Source of the DNA: Bdellovibrionota bacterium
GTDB taxonomy: Bacteria; Bdellovibrionota; Bdellovibrionia; Bdellovibrionales; JAMPXM01
Assembly: GCA_963170185.1 (NCBI GenBank)
Contig: CAUJGS010000024.1
Coordinates: forward strand, 1-34,382
Length of the DNA: 34,382 bases
Direction of reading: 5' to 3'
Under the pieces are notes generated by a model that ran no database searches, was not told where the DNA came from, and saw nothing but the letters and a program-made list of their open reading frames with translations. Positions 8,420-17,217 of this stretch are shown here, in pieces (positions within the stretch are counted from its first letter, which is position 1; each line of letters begins with the position of its first letter). A program made the translations under genes and the position numbers.

Positions 8420-8792
8420 TTCGTACCTCGCGATCTTCGCCGTTCATTTCGTATGGGCGGCCTATGTTCACGCCCGGGGCCTTGTCGATCTCTCCGTAGG
8501 GCCGATCAAGGGAACAACAGCTATTTTTCTCGGCCTCGTTCTCTTAAATCTGCCATCGGCTTTGGTGTTTATCCCAGAAGCGGGGATGGCCTCCTCCACT
8601 TGGATCTACGGGCATTGTTTTTACCATGTTTTGCTGACTCTCGACGAGGTGGTGAGAGTGAAAAAGGCCCCGATTCGTGGTGTCTTCCTAGTGAATCACC
8701 TGTACTGGGCTCTGTTGCTTCTGGCGTATGCTTTGAGTGTCGCCAACCAAGAAGTTTTTTCTCATAGTGCGGCCATGCGGGGTGGATTGTGA
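8382..8792 (+). CDS. Small integral membrane protein, first gene of the lipid-type operon
   Basis: Starting from the ATG at 8382 gives 136 residues with about four hydrophobic segments: near FGLISYLAIFAVHFVWAAYV, GTTAIFLGLVLLNLPSALVF, TWIYGHCFYHVLLTLDEV and GVFLVNHLYWALLLLAYAL. Polar residues sit inside them, including His, Asp and Tyr (YGHCFYH, LTLDE, VNHLYW). I do not recognise the family. No GTG or TTG start exists between 8382 and the first membrane segment, so the start cannot be later; an upstream ATG at 8328 has no better ribosome site. The stop overlaps the GTG of the ligase by 4 bases (GTGA), so translation is likely coupled and the protein probably works with the downstream enzymes. 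Confidence 0.7.
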   Translation: MNGITVGTDFGLISYLAIFAVHFVWAAYVHARGLVDLSVGPIKGTTAIFLGLVLLNLPSALVFIPEAGMASSTWIYGHCFYHVLLTLDEVVRVKKAPIRGVFLVNHLYWALLLLAYALSVANQEVFSHSAAMRGGL

Positions 8793-10264
8793 GCCTAAAC
8801 GGGGTAACCCCAGTTCTTGAAGCCATCGGCAAGCACCCCAATCGGCCAGCGCTGATTTTTCCTCGCCGTGCGGTTATGAGCTTTGGAGAGCTTGAGCGAG
8901 AATCGAAACGCTATCAGCTGGCTTTGAAGTCGCTGGGTATCGGAAAGGGCGAAACTATTCTCTTGGGTGAAGCGCCCTGCCCGGAACTCTATGCCTTTGT
9001 GCTGGCGGCCTTGGCTCAAGGAACGGCGGTGGCGGTCATCGAGCCGTGGATGCCGCTTTCAAAAATTGAATCGGTGGTTGAAGGTTTAAGGCCGAGACTT
9101 TTTTTGACGGGGCCTTTGGGGCGCGCGTGGGGAATTCGGTCGCGAGCGATTCGAAATATCCCTAGTTGGATGAGTCTTTCCGGGCTTCGACGAGAGGCGG
9201 AGATGAAACCTGCCGACATTGCAGGTTCTTTAGATGTGAAGTCGCTTGCGGCGGACCATCTTGGGCTCGTGGCTTTCACCAGTGGCACGACGGGTCTTCC
9301 CAAGGGAGTGCCTCGGCGTCACGAATATCTCATTCATCAGCATCGCGTTTTAAAAGAAGCCCTTCATCACGAGCATCATGAAAAGCCAGAGCTTACGATT
9401 TTTACCAACTTCGTCTTTGCGAATCTTGCGAGCGCAAGAGGATCGGTCGTGATTCCTTCTTCTTGGAAAGCGCAAGACTTGCGTTGGGCTTCGGAGCTTC
9501 AGGGCGAGCTCGCGCCGGAGACGGGGACGATGGGGCCCGCATTTTTGCGCCGTCTAGTGGTGGAGTCCGGATTTCAGAATTTGCGTTCGCTTCACGTCGG
9601 CGGGGCATTGACCGACACGGCGATCTTTGAGTCCGCGTTTGGTCGCTTTCGGGAAACAGAGTTTCTTCATGTGTACGGAAGTTCAGAGGCCGAGCCCGTG
9701 GCGGTGATGGATGCGCGCGAAGCCGTGAATCTCAGTCGAGAAAGCGGCCGATTTCAGACATTGGCTCTTGGCAGACCGATCGAACAGATTCAGCTTAAAA
9801 CCGAACTTTCCACGACGTGGGTGAAGGGTCCGCACGTCTGCCCGATGTACATCGGGAAAGATGAAAATGTGGCCGAGGAGAATCGCCTGAATAAACGCAT
9901 CGATGCCGACGGCTCGATTTGGCACGCGATGGGTGATCGTGTGAGCTTAAAAAACGGCGTGCTCTGGTACGGCGGACGAAGTTCACAAAGCGAAACAGAT
10001 TTCGAGCGTGAACAGCAGCTGTACTCGGCACTCGATACAAGTAAGCTTTTTTTGCATAGAGAGCGAGATGGCTCGCTTCAGCTCTTTTGTGAGGGAGCAA
10101 AGGATAAACTCTCGCGAATCCAAAGCGAAATTCAGGACTGGAACGAGAGAGTTTCGATATATCAAACGGAAATTGTTCGAGATCGCCGTCATCGCGCGCG
10201 CATCGACCGCGTGAAGTCGCGAGAGAAGTCCTCGTTTTGTAGTGAGAAGATGGAGAAGACATGA
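8789..10264 (+). CDS. Acyl-adenylate-forming ligase, OleC-like AMP-binding protein
   Basis: This 491-residue member of the ANL (acyl/aryl-CoA ligase) superfamily shows FTSGTTGLPKGV (A3 phosphate loop), VYGSSEAEPVAV (A5) and AMGDRVSLKNGVLWYGGRSS (A7/A8). The sequence around A3, A5 and the MGDR region resembles OleC-type ligases of olefin synthesis more than ordinary fatty acyl-CoA synthetases. The segment where OleC has HNAKI (the A10 lysine) reads HRARIDRVKSRE here, so that lysine may be replaced by arginine. The expected reaction is activation of a carboxylate, probably a long acyl chain, with ATP. The start is GTG with GGGGTGGA in front. It overlaps the preceding gene by 4 bases (GTGA) and the UbiA gene by 4 bases (ATGA). 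Confidence 0.82.
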   Translation: MSLNGVTPVLEAIGKHPNRPALIFPRRAVMSFGELERESKRYQLALKSLGIGKGETILLGEAPCPELYAFVLAALAQGTAVAVIEPWMPLSKIESVVEGLRPRLFLTGPLGRAWGIRSRAIRNIPSWMSLSGLRREAEMKPADIAGSLDVKSLAADHLGLVAFTSGTTGLPKGVPRRHEYLIHQHRVLKEALHHEHHEKPELTIFTNFVFANLASARGSVVIPSSWKAQDLRWASELQGELAPETGTMGPAFLRRLVVESGFQNLRSLHVGGALTDTAIFESAFGRFRETEFLHVYGSSEAEPVAVMDAREAVNLSRESGRFQTLALGRPIEQIQLKTELSTTWVKGPHVCPMYIGKDENVAEENRLNKRIDADGSIWHAMGDRVSLKNGVLWYGGRSSQSETDFEREQQLYSALDTSKLFLHRERDGSLQLFCEGAKDKLSRIQSEIQDWNERVSIYQTEIVRDRRHRARIDRVKSREKSSFCSEKMEKT

Positions 10265-11172
10265 GTCAAAAAGCCATTGAGCCCAATAGCGTGAGCGCAT
10301 GGACGATTTATCTTAAAGAGCGTTTTCCGCTTCCGGTGTACTTTCTCTTAAGTGGCGGACTTGTGCTGTCGGGATCTGTTCTGGCCTATATGGAACCGTT
10401 CACGGTTCTCACGCTTTTGGCGTTCGCTTTTGCTATGTGGCTTTTTGCGACACTCCGTTTGATGGATGAGCTTAAGGACTATCAAAAAGACCTCGTCGCC
10501 CATCCCACACGCCCGTTGCCGCGTGGACTTATCAAGACGGATACCGTCAAGAGCTTGATTCGAGTTTCGATGCTCGTGGGCCTTGCGATTTCAGGGGGTA
10601 TGTATTGGGCGAATCCGGTCGCCGGTATCTTCGCCCTCATTTCCGCGGTCTGGCTTTGGTTGATGTACAAGGAATTTTACATCGGCGAGAGCTTGGCGAA
10701 GCGACCTCTTATTTATGCTGTCACACATCAGGTAATCCTCATTCCGTTTTGCCTAGCGCTTTCGATGCGACCGCAAGTTTATGGCTCGATGCTAAACCTC
10801 AAGATCCTAGTATGGGCGATTGGTGTTTTGGGTTCGTTTTTCACCTACGAAGTTTCCCGCAAACTTGATCCCAAAGCGCATCCGGTTTTGCAAACCTATC
10901 TCGAGGTGTACGGCAAAGGCGGGTCATTTGCGATCGTGCTCGGCCTTTTCCCGCTTTGTCTGGCGGCCGCTCTTATGAGTCATCTTGAGATCTGGCTGCT
11001 GCCATGGTCTGTGTTGACGCTGCTTTCGTACGGACTGCTTTGGCTAAGCGTTCCGAAAGGGAAGGTCGACAAGCGCCACAAACTCATCGAAGGGTTTGCG
11101 ACACTTTCTTTGTTCTTTCATATCTGGACACCGATTTTGAAGTACTGGCTTGCGATGCAGGTAGGAGAATAG
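10261..11172 (+). CDS. UbiA-family prenyltransferase
   Basis: The 303-residue protein is almost entirely membrane segments, about nine, as expected for UbiA-family intramembrane prenyltransferases. The first Asp-rich motif is present as LMDELKDYQKD, followed by HPTRPLPRGLI, the usual sequence after that motif. The second region reads YEVSRKLDPKAHPVLQTYLE, in which the family's second Asp-rich motif is reduced to one Asp plus Glu and Lys. The enzyme should use a prenyl (or similar) diphosphate and an acceptor in the inner membrane. The acceptor cannot be read from sequence and there is no sign of a quinone pathway nearby. It lies between the ligase (4-base overlap) and the dikinase-like gene (3-base gap), so it belongs to this pathway rather than to housekeeping metabolism. 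Confidence 0.85.
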   Translation: MSQKAIEPNSVSAWTIYLKERFPLPVYFLLSGGLVLSGSVLAYMEPFTVLTLLAFAFAMWLFATLRLMDELKDYQKDLVAHPTRPLPRGLIKTDTVKSLIRVSMLVGLAISGGMYWANPVAGIFALISAVWLWLMYKEFYIGESLAKRPLIYAVTHQVILIPFCLALSMRPQVYGSMLNLKILVWAIGVLGSFFTYEVSRKLDPKAHPVLQTYLEVYGKGGSFAIVLGLFPLCLAAALMSHLEIWLLPWSVLTLLSYGLLWLSVPKGKVDKRHKLIEGFATLSLFFHIWTPILKYWLAMQVGE

Positions 11173-11175
11173 CGG

Positions 11176-14028
11176 ATGGCGTATCTGATTTATCCCAAAG
11201 ACATTCGAAGCTTAAATCAAGAAGCACAAGAAAAGCTCTTGCGTGAAGAGGTCGGTGGCAAGGGGAAGAATCTCTTTCGCATGACGGTGCTTGATCTTCC
11301 TGTGCCACAGTGGTTCGTCGTCGGAGCTCCGGCATTCGCGAAGTTTCAGATCGAGTCCGGAATTCATGCGAAAATCGAAGCGGTTTTGGTGGCGATGAAA
11401 AACCGTCTGCAAGAAGCCGAAGCGGCAGCGGTACGTCCGGAGCCCGCGATATTTGACGAAGCGGCAAAAGCCATCGAGGAGATGATCGTTCACTCGGCGC
11501 TTCCAAATGAACTCGCGATCGAACTCAAGCTCGGTCTTGAGTCCACGGAACTCGCCAACGAGGAATGTGCGGTTCGGTCAAGTGGTCTGGATGAAGATTC
11601 GGCACAGAACTCCTTTGCCGGTCAGTTTTCGAGTTACCTGTTTCAAAAAGGTCTCGATGCGATTTCGGATTCGATAAAAAAATGCTGGGCCTCTGGTTTT
11701 TCGGCGCGGGCTCTGAGCTATCGTTATGAACGTGGGCTGGGACTTGAAGAGATCTCGATTGGTGTCGTGATTCAAAAGATGGTTCAGGCTGATCGAGCGG
11801 GTGTGGCGTTTAGTCGAAACCCGATTCGTGCTCTTGATCGCGACTCGCTTTTGATCGCATCGGTTTATGGTCTTGGCGAGGGCCTGGTGAGCGGATACCT
11901 TGAGTCGGATTCTTACGATGTTTCCAGATCTAAGCGGACCATCAAAGCAGACCTTGTGACGAAGGATCAGGCCTTTCGCCGATCGACGGAAGGTGGCCTT
12001 AAGATCGAGTCGGTTGATCAGGCCCTGCAAAAGGTCTCGTCGCTCTCGGATGAAGAGGTTTTGAAAGTCGCGGATCTTTGCATGGATCTTGAGAAAAAGC
12101 TCAAAGCGCCTCAAGACTGCGAGTGGGCGATTGAAGGCGGCAAGGTCTATCTTGTCCAAACCCGCCCGGTCACGAGTCTTCCTCCAGACACTTATTTCGA
12201 ATCTAGTAGTCGAGGCGTGTCTGCGACCCTGTGGGATAACTCGAACATCATCGAAAGCTACTCAGGCGTTACGACACCTTTGACGTTTAGCTTCGCGTCT
12301 CGCGTGTATCGCCAAGTGTACATCCAATTTTGCGAAGTCATGGGGATCCCAGAAGCCTGGATTATCGAGCGCGAAGATGTTTTTCGTAACATGCTTGGCT
12401 TGATTCGCGGGCGCATCTACTACAACTTGGTCAATTGGTACAAACTTGTTCTGCTGCTTCCTGGCTCCGCGAACAACAAAAGCTTCATGGAAACCATGAT
12501 GGGCGTGAAACAAGGCCTTAAGCCGGAAGTCGCAAAGCTTTTTGAATTCGTGAACAACCCACCCAAGTACAGTGTCTTGCAAAAGCTCACGCTTTTGGTT
12601 TCGACCTACTTACGTTTTAAGAAAATCGACACGCTTGTCGGCGAGTTCAATAAAAACTTTGTCGAAACCTACGAGGATGCAAGAAAACGTCCTTACCGAA
12701 CCTACAGCTTTGATCAGCTTGTGGATGAGTATCATCGCCTGGAGGATCGCTTCCTTAAGCGGTGGCAGGTTCCAATCATCAATGATTATCTCTGCATGAT
12801 CTTTTTCGGACTTCTTAAAAAGCTCACGGAAAAATGGGTGGCAAGCGGCGACGAAGGCGGATCGCTGCAAAACGATCTTCTTTGTGGTCAAGGCGACCTT
12901 GAGAGCACGGAGCCGACAAAGACCCTGATGCGTATTGCAAAGGTCATCGACAAGGGTGATCCGTCGTCGCGCGAGTGGTTCTTAAAAGGAAAGCCGGGAG
13001 AAGTTTGGGCTACTTTGGCGCAAGAAGCCGCTGGCCAAGTGACAAACCAGCGAAGCGAGATCTACCGACTCTTCGATAACTTCCTCGATCTCTACGGTTT
13101 TCGTTGTATCAACGAACTAAAACTTGAAGAAAAAGACTTGCACGACGACCCAAGTTTCGTCGTTGGTTCGGTGCAAAGCTACGTGCGCACGGGGTCTTAT
13201 GATATCGAAAAGATGGAAGCGCGCGAGCTTGAAATTCGCGGCAAAGCCGAAAAGATTCTGGAAGAAAAGGTCTCTGGTCCAAAGCTTGCGATTTATCGCT
13301 GGGTTTTAAACGAAACCCGTCGCGCCGTTCGAAATCGCGAAAATCTTCGTTTTGCGCGAACCAAAGTTTTCGGCGTTGCCAGAAAAATTATTCGGGCGAT
13401 GGGGTATTGTCTAAAGAACCTCGGGTTCTTGCGACAAGAGTCTGATGTGTTTTATCTCACGATCGAGGAGCTGATCGCCTTTAACGAAGGTCGAACAGTG
13501 ACTTTGGATCTTGCGACTCTCACGGAGCTTCGCAAGAAAGAGTTTTTGAGCTTCGACAAAACTCAGCCGCCACCAGATCGCTTTTTGTTGGAAGGCGCGG
13601 TTGGTGTGAGCCTCCCCTACGGGCAGGTGCTTGCTGAGCTAGATCTTCTTCGCTCGGAACGACCAAAATCCGATGATCCAAACGTATTGATAGGCACGCC
13701 TTGCTGCCCGGGCGTGGTGGAAGGCGTTGTTCGCGTCGTAAAAGAGATGAAAGACGCCGAAGGCATTGCCGGTGAGATTCTTGTGACTGAGCGCACGGAT
13801 CCGGGTTGGGTTCCGCTTTACCCCAGCTGTTCGGGGCTTTTGATCGAGCGTGGAAGTCTGCTTTCGCATTCGGCGGTTGTTGCGCGAGAACTTGGTCTTC
13901 CCACGATTGTCGGGATTTCGGGTGGTTTGATGAAAAAGCTAAAGACCGGCGACCGAGTGCGTGTCGACGGCGCTAAAGGTGAAGTGCGGATTCTCAAAGA
14001 CGAGACCGAGAAGGCAGTGGAGGCCTAA
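11176..14028 (+). CDS. PEP-synthase/rifampin-phosphotransferase-like dikinase
   Basis: This 950-residue protein has the ATP-grasp part of PEP synthase-like enzymes: GGKGKNLFRM, CAVRSSGLDEDSAQNSFAGQ, VIQKMVQADRAGVAFSRNP and DCEWAIEGGKVYLVQTRP. A long central region of about 470 residues, starting WDNSNIIESYSGVTTPLTF, takes the place of the usual substrate domain. The C-terminus is the swivelling phosphohistidine domain, TDPGWVPLYPSCSGLLIERG then SHSAVVARELGLP, with catalytic His898. There is no TIM-barrel PEP domain, so the layout matches rifampin phosphotransferases. Such enzymes split ATP to AMP and pass a phosphate from His to a substrate. The operon context argues for a biosynthetic substrate rather than an antibiotic. 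AGGAGAA lies 8 bases before the ATG. Confidence 0.85.
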   Translation: MAYLIYPKDIRSLNQEAQEKLLREEVGGKGKNLFRMTVLDLPVPQWFVVGAPAFAKFQIESGIHAKIEAVLVAMKNRLQEAEAAAVRPEPAIFDEAAKAIEEMIVHSALPNELAIELKLGLESTELANEECAVRSSGLDEDSAQNSFAGQFSSYLFQKGLDAISDSIKKCWASGFSARALSYRYERGLGLEEISIGVVIQKMVQADRAGVAFSRNPIRALDRDSLLIASVYGLGEGLVSGYLESDSYDVSRSKRTIKADLVTKDQAFRRSTEGGLKIESVDQALQKVSSLSDEEVLKVADLCMDLEKKLKAPQDCEWAIEGGKVYLVQTRPVTSLPPDTYFESSSRGVSATLWDNSNIIESYSGVTTPLTFSFASRVYRQVYIQFCEVMGIPEAWIIEREDVFRNMLGLIRGRIYYNLVNWYKLVLLLPGSANNKSFMETMMGVKQGLKPEVAKLFEFVNNPPKYSVLQKLTLLVSTYLRFKKIDTLVGEFNKNFVETYEDARKRPYRTYSFDQLVDEYHRLEDRFLKRWQVPIINDYLCMIFFGLLKKLTEKWVASGDEGGSLQNDLLCGQGDLESTEPTKTLMRIAKVIDKGDPSSREWFLKGKPGEVWATLAQEAAGQVTNQRSEIYRLFDNFLDLYGFRCINELKLEEKDLHDDPSFVVGSVQSYVRTGSYDIEKMEARELEIRGKAEKILEEKVSGPKLAIYRWVLNETRRAVRNRENLRFARTKVFGVARKIIRAMGYCLKNLGFLRQESDVFYLTIEELIAFNEGRTVTLDLATLTELRKKEFLSFDKTQPPPDRFLLEGAVGVSLPYGQVLAELDLLRSERPKSDDPNVLIGTPCCPGVVEGVVRVVKEMKDAEGIAGEILVTERTDPGWVPLYPSCSGLLIERGSLLSHSAVVARELGLPTIVGISGGLMKKLKTGDRVRVDGAKGEVRILKDETEKAVEA

Positions 14029-14031
14029 AAT

Positions 14032-15039
14032 ATGGGGTGGCTGATTCGCGATGTGACGGCACAAGAATTTGTGAGCTACTTTGGCGAGCCAAGCCGGGAC
14101 CCGCTGGCGAGATTTGTTTTGGCACCCGTGCCGTTTCCTCGACAGTTTGTGTTTGCGTATCGTGAAGGGGAGTCGAAACCCGCAGCTAGAATCTGCGGCT
14201 CGCAGTCGGTGGAAAAAGATCTGGCCATCGGTTTTTTTAGCGGGGAGCCTGACGCATTTCAGCCGATGAACCGTCATCTAGAAGCCTGGGCTATGCGACA
14301 GGGAGCCTCGCGTTTGATCGGCCCCATGATTTACAACACATGGTTTCCATATCGAGCAAGGCTCTTTGATGAAGAGCAATCGCGAATCGGAGCGGAAGGC
14401 TTTCAAGCGTTTTCTTGGGAACCGAATCAAAATCGCGGTGACGAGCGGCTTTGGGAGGATGCCGGGTATCAGGCGATCGAAAAGTATTCTTCTCGTGGCT
14501 ACAGCGATCTTCAGGGCTTTTATCAAAGATTGAAGCCGGCTCTCGATGCGGCTCTCGCGGATGGTTTTACGATTCACACGTTTCCAAGTCTGATGGTCGA
14601 TGAGGCTTCTCGTAGCCGTCTCCTCGATGATCTTTTCCAGCTCACTATGCAGAGCTTCAAGGACGCCTTCTTGTTTCAGCCGATTCCGCGCGAGTACTTT
14701 CATCAGCTCTATCTCGCTGGGTTTTCGGAGCTAAAGGATCTTTCTAGCTCATTCCTGATGCGTGATCGCAAAGGTCGTGCCGCCGCATTTAGTTTTGGAT
14801 TCCCGGATCGTGGTTACATGGTCTTTAAAACGTTAGCGGTAGGCACAGACTACCGAGGCAAAAAGCTCTCAAACGCCGTTATGGCGGCAAGTGCCGAGGT
14901 TGGAGTTCGTCAGGGTTTGGATAAGATGATTCACGCTCTTATGCGGCGCGGGAATTTGAGCGAGCATTTTGGTGGACGCTCGGAACTTCTCTTCGAGCAT
15001 AGCTATGGACTCTTTGCCAAACAGTTGGATTCGAAGTAG
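14032..15039 (+). CDS. GNAT-family acyltransferase
   Basis: The 335-residue protein starts 3 bases after the dikinase stop. The C-terminal part shows the GNAT acyl-CoA-binding region: MVFKTLAVGTDYRGKKLSNA followed by a helix, with a beta strand before it (AAAFSFGFPDRGY). The N-terminal half contains a second GNAT-like fold region ending in IGPMIYNTWFPYRARLF, so the protein may be a tandem or fused GNAT. No signal peptide or membrane segment is visible, so it acts in the cytoplasm or at the membrane face. It should move an acyl or acetyl group from CoA (or ACP) to an amine or hydroxyl of the pathway product. The substrate is unknown. Confidence 0.75.
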   Translation: MGWLIRDVTAQEFVSYFGEPSRDPLARFVLAPVPFPRQFVFAYREGESKPAARICGSQSVEKDLAIGFFSGEPDAFQPMNRHLEAWAMRQGASRLIGPMIYNTWFPYRARLFDEEQSRIGAEGFQAFSWEPNQNRGDERLWEDAGYQAIEKYSSRGYSDLQGFYQRLKPALDAALADGFTIHTFPSLMVDEASRSRLLDDLFQLTMQSFKDAFLFQPIPREYFHQLYLAGFSELKDLSSSFLMRDRKGRAAAFSFGFPDRGYMVFKTLAVGTDYRGKKLSNAVMAASAEVGVRQGLDKMIHALMRRGNLSEHFGGRSELLFEHSYGLFAKQLDSK

Positions 15040-15048
15040 CCATTTCTC

Positions 15049-16704
15049 ATGGCAAAATCATTTCGTTACCTTGTGTTCCTTGTTTCGCTTTCCCTAATGA
15101 CTCAGGCGCAAGCCCAGACGCAGACTTCGGCAAAACCGCTCTCGCTTGCCCGTTTTCTGACGAAACCAAAACTGGTCGTGGTTTTGGTCGTCGATCAATG
15201 TCGTTCGGATTTTCTCACACGTTTTCACAAACGGATGACGGAAAACCGGGTCGATGGTGGACTTCAGTATCTGATGTCGAAGGGGGCTTACTATCCGTTT
15301 GCCAAGTTCGACATTCTGCAAAGTATGACTTGCCCCGGACATGCCACGGTTCTTACGGGGGCTTATCCCAATCAAATGGGTATTCCTTTAAACGAATGGT
15401 ATGACACTACGAAAAAGACCGAGGTTTACTGCGCGACCGACGAAAGAAGCCCGATCGTGGGGCGTGAGGCTCCGGCTAGCGACGGAATGAGTCCACGTCG
15501 CCTTGTTGGGTCGACGGTCGGCGACGAACTGAAGATCGCGGGATACAAGTCGAAAGTCGTTTCGGTGGCACTGAAAGACCGATCGAGCATCATGATGGGC
15601 GGGCACTTAGGTGATCTTTCGATCTGGATCGAAGAAGGACGCTGGGTGACGTCGCAGTACTATGTCAAAGACGGCAAACTTCCTGGTTGGGTGCAAGAGC
15701 TGAACAAAGGGCTCTCTGAAGAAGAGGGAAAAACCTTTCGGGTCGAGATTCCTGGCAAGGCGACGGGGTTAACAGCGGCCACATCCGACAAACGAGCGGT
15801 GGAAGTTTTGGTCGACAAGAAGAAGGCGTTTGCGACCGAGTACGGCGTAAAGGTGACGACGGAGGCCGCGATAAAGGCCCTCGATTCGATGAAGCTTGGT
15901 CAGGGCGAACATCCGGATATCTTGGCGGTGAGCTATTCGTCGCACGACATGATGGGGCACGCAAAGGGACTTCAGAGCGCGGAGATGGAACATCTTACGG
16001 TGTACGAGGATGCCAGCATCGGTGAGTTGTTAAAGGCCATCGATAAAAAAGTGGGTTTAAGAAATGTGGTGTTTGCGATGACGGCTGATCATGGCGTTGC
16101 GCCACCGGTGGAACTCGCTAAGAACCTCGGGCTTGAGGCCGGTACGTTTGGCAAAGCCTTCGCCGCTGAGGCAGAAGCTCACTTGGTTCGTAAATTCGGA
16201 AAGGCGAAAAAAGGCGACTATATTCTCAAAATTCGTTCCTTTAACTTTTACCTGAATCCGGAAGTGATGACGGAAAAGAAGATTGCTCGCGAAAAGTTGG
16301 AAAACGAACTCAAAAACTTCATCGCGGCCCCGAAAGCCAACGGTGAGATCGGTCGCGAAGGGATCGCGAGTGTTTTTTCACGGAGTGACTACGAAGCTGG
16401 AAAACTTCCGGCTGGACGTTTCGAACGTCAGATTAAAAACACGTACGTGGTAGGAAAGTCCGGTGAAGTGGTCATGATCCCAAAGCCGTTTTGGGTGATC
16501 GAGAGCGGTTACGCGACCCATATCACGGGCTATGAGTATGATCGCACCGTGCCGCTTATGCTTGCAGGTGAACGGATTAAACCGGGTGTTTATGCAAATT
16601 CGGCGGAAGTCATCGATCTTGCTCCCACTTTGAGTTTTATTCTGGGTCTCATTGCGCCGTCGGGTTCGGATGGGCGCGTGTTGCATGAGGCGCTGGCGCC
16701 GTAA
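15049..16704 (+). CDS. PafA-type periplasmic alkaline phosphatase
   Basis: The 551-residue precursor has a signal peptide (MAKSFRYLVFLVSLSLMTQA, cleavage near QAQA). It belongs to the alkaline phosphatase superfamily. The metal-binding start is VVVLVVDQCRSDF (Asp49), the nucleophile is Thr94 in SMTCPGHATVLTG, and later ligands lie in YSSHDMMGHAKG and MTADHGVAPP. Asn115, 21 residues after the nucleophile, and LKDR (Lys176, Arg178) correspond in spacing to the Asn, Lys and Arg that mark the phosphate-monoesterase PafA rather than phosphodiesterases. It should dephosphorylate periplasmic monoesters. The gene follows the GNAT gene by 9 bases without a clear ribosome site, so it may depend on coupled translation. 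Within this operon it could remove a phosphate from a pathway intermediate, or it could scavenge phosphate. Confidence 0.85.
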   Translation: MAKSFRYLVFLVSLSLMTQAQAQTQTSAKPLSLARFLTKPKLVVVLVVDQCRSDFLTRFHKRMTENRVDGGLQYLMSKGAYYPFAKFDILQSMTCPGHATVLTGAYPNQMGIPLNEWYDTTKKTEVYCATDERSPIVGREAPASDGMSPRRLVGSTVGDELKIAGYKSKVVSVALKDRSSIMMGGHLGDLSIWIEEGRWVTSQYYVKDGKLPGWVQELNKGLSEEEGKTFRVEIPGKATGLTAATSDKRAVEVLVDKKKAFATEYGVKVTTEAAIKALDSMKLGQGEHPDILAVSYSSHDMMGHAKGLQSAEMEHLTVYEDASIGELLKAIDKKVGLRNVVFAMTADHGVAPPVELAKNLGLEAGTFGKAFAAEAEAHLVRKFGKAKKGDYILKIRSFNFYLNPEVMTEKKIAREKLENELKNFIAAPKANGEIGREGIASVFSRSDYEAGKLPAGRFERQIKNTYVVGKSGEVVMIPKPFWVIESGYATHITGYEYDRTVPLMLAGERIKPGVYANSAEVIDLAPTLSFILGLIAPSGSDGRVLHEALAP

Positions 16705-16815
16705 GGGCTTAAAGCGGTCTTGACCGAATCATGGCAGCATTGGGGCTTGAGTTTCTTTGGGGCCACGTGGTACCGAAAAACCTTCCGCGAGAAAGTCAGT
16801 TCATTGGGAGGGGAT

Positions 16816-17193
16816 ATGGCAACACGTTCGATGGGTCTTAAGTCTTTTGGGCGAGGTTTTGCCGCGGCTCGGGTGACGGCTCTGGCTGCGATTCTCACTT
16901 TTGGCGCGATTGGCCTAGTATCGACCGACGCTCACGCCGGCCGAATGAAAGACGTCCACTTTCTTCATCTCGAAGCGATTGCGGAATACCTTTACGGGAA
17001 CTCCGATACCGACGGCCTTCAGTACCGAAACTCGAGCTTTGTGCCAGCAGAGGCCGGATATCAGTTTGCCGTACGTAGCGAGATCCTCGTCTATTCGCCG
17101 GTGACAGACGGTTTTGATTGGATTCCTTGCACCACACAGCTTGTGGAGGCCGGTCCTCGCAGCTTCCGCGTCGCGAAGACCGTTTGTCAGTAA
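16816..17193 (+). CDS. Small secreted protein of unknown function
   Basis: The ATG at 16816 follows GGGAGGGG by about 2 bases and gives a signal peptide, with a basic start (MATRSMGLKSFGRGFAAAR), a hydrophobic core (ALAAILTFGAIGLVS) and likely cleavage after DAHA. The mature part is only about 80 residues, with two cysteines (WIPCTTQ and the penultimate residue) that may pair. Nothing in it is recognisable. It lies 111 bases after the phosphatase gene, so it could have its own promoter. It is the last plus-strand gene before the convergent operon, whose last gene ends 24 bases away. Confidence 0.65.
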   Translation: MATRSMGLKSFGRGFAAARVTALAAILTFGAIGLVSTDAHAGRMKDVHFLHLEAIAEYLYGNSDTDGLQYRNSSFVPAEAGYQFAVRSEILVYSPVTDGFDWIPCTTQLVEAGPRSFRVAKTVCQ

Positions 17194-17217
17194 CGAAGAG
17201 CCGGGGCTTAGGCCTGA

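Noticed and set aside
8789-11172. Possible oleABCD olefin-synthesis cluster
   Set aside because: The ligase resembles OleC, but no thiolase (OleA) or hydrolase (OleB) is present, and the nearest reductase is FAR-like rather than clearly OleD.
11176-14028. True phosphoenolpyruvate synthase
   Set aside because: The C-terminal PEP-binding TIM barrel is absent; the protein ends shortly after the phosphohistidine domain.
16715-16726. Small hairpin CGGTC-TT-GACCG after the phosphatase gene
   Set aside because: Five-base arms with a 2-base loop and no T-run; too weak to call a terminator or operator.
17194-17217. Bidirectional terminator between the two convergent operons
   Set aside because: The 24 bases contain only a weak GC-rich fold and no T-run on either strand.
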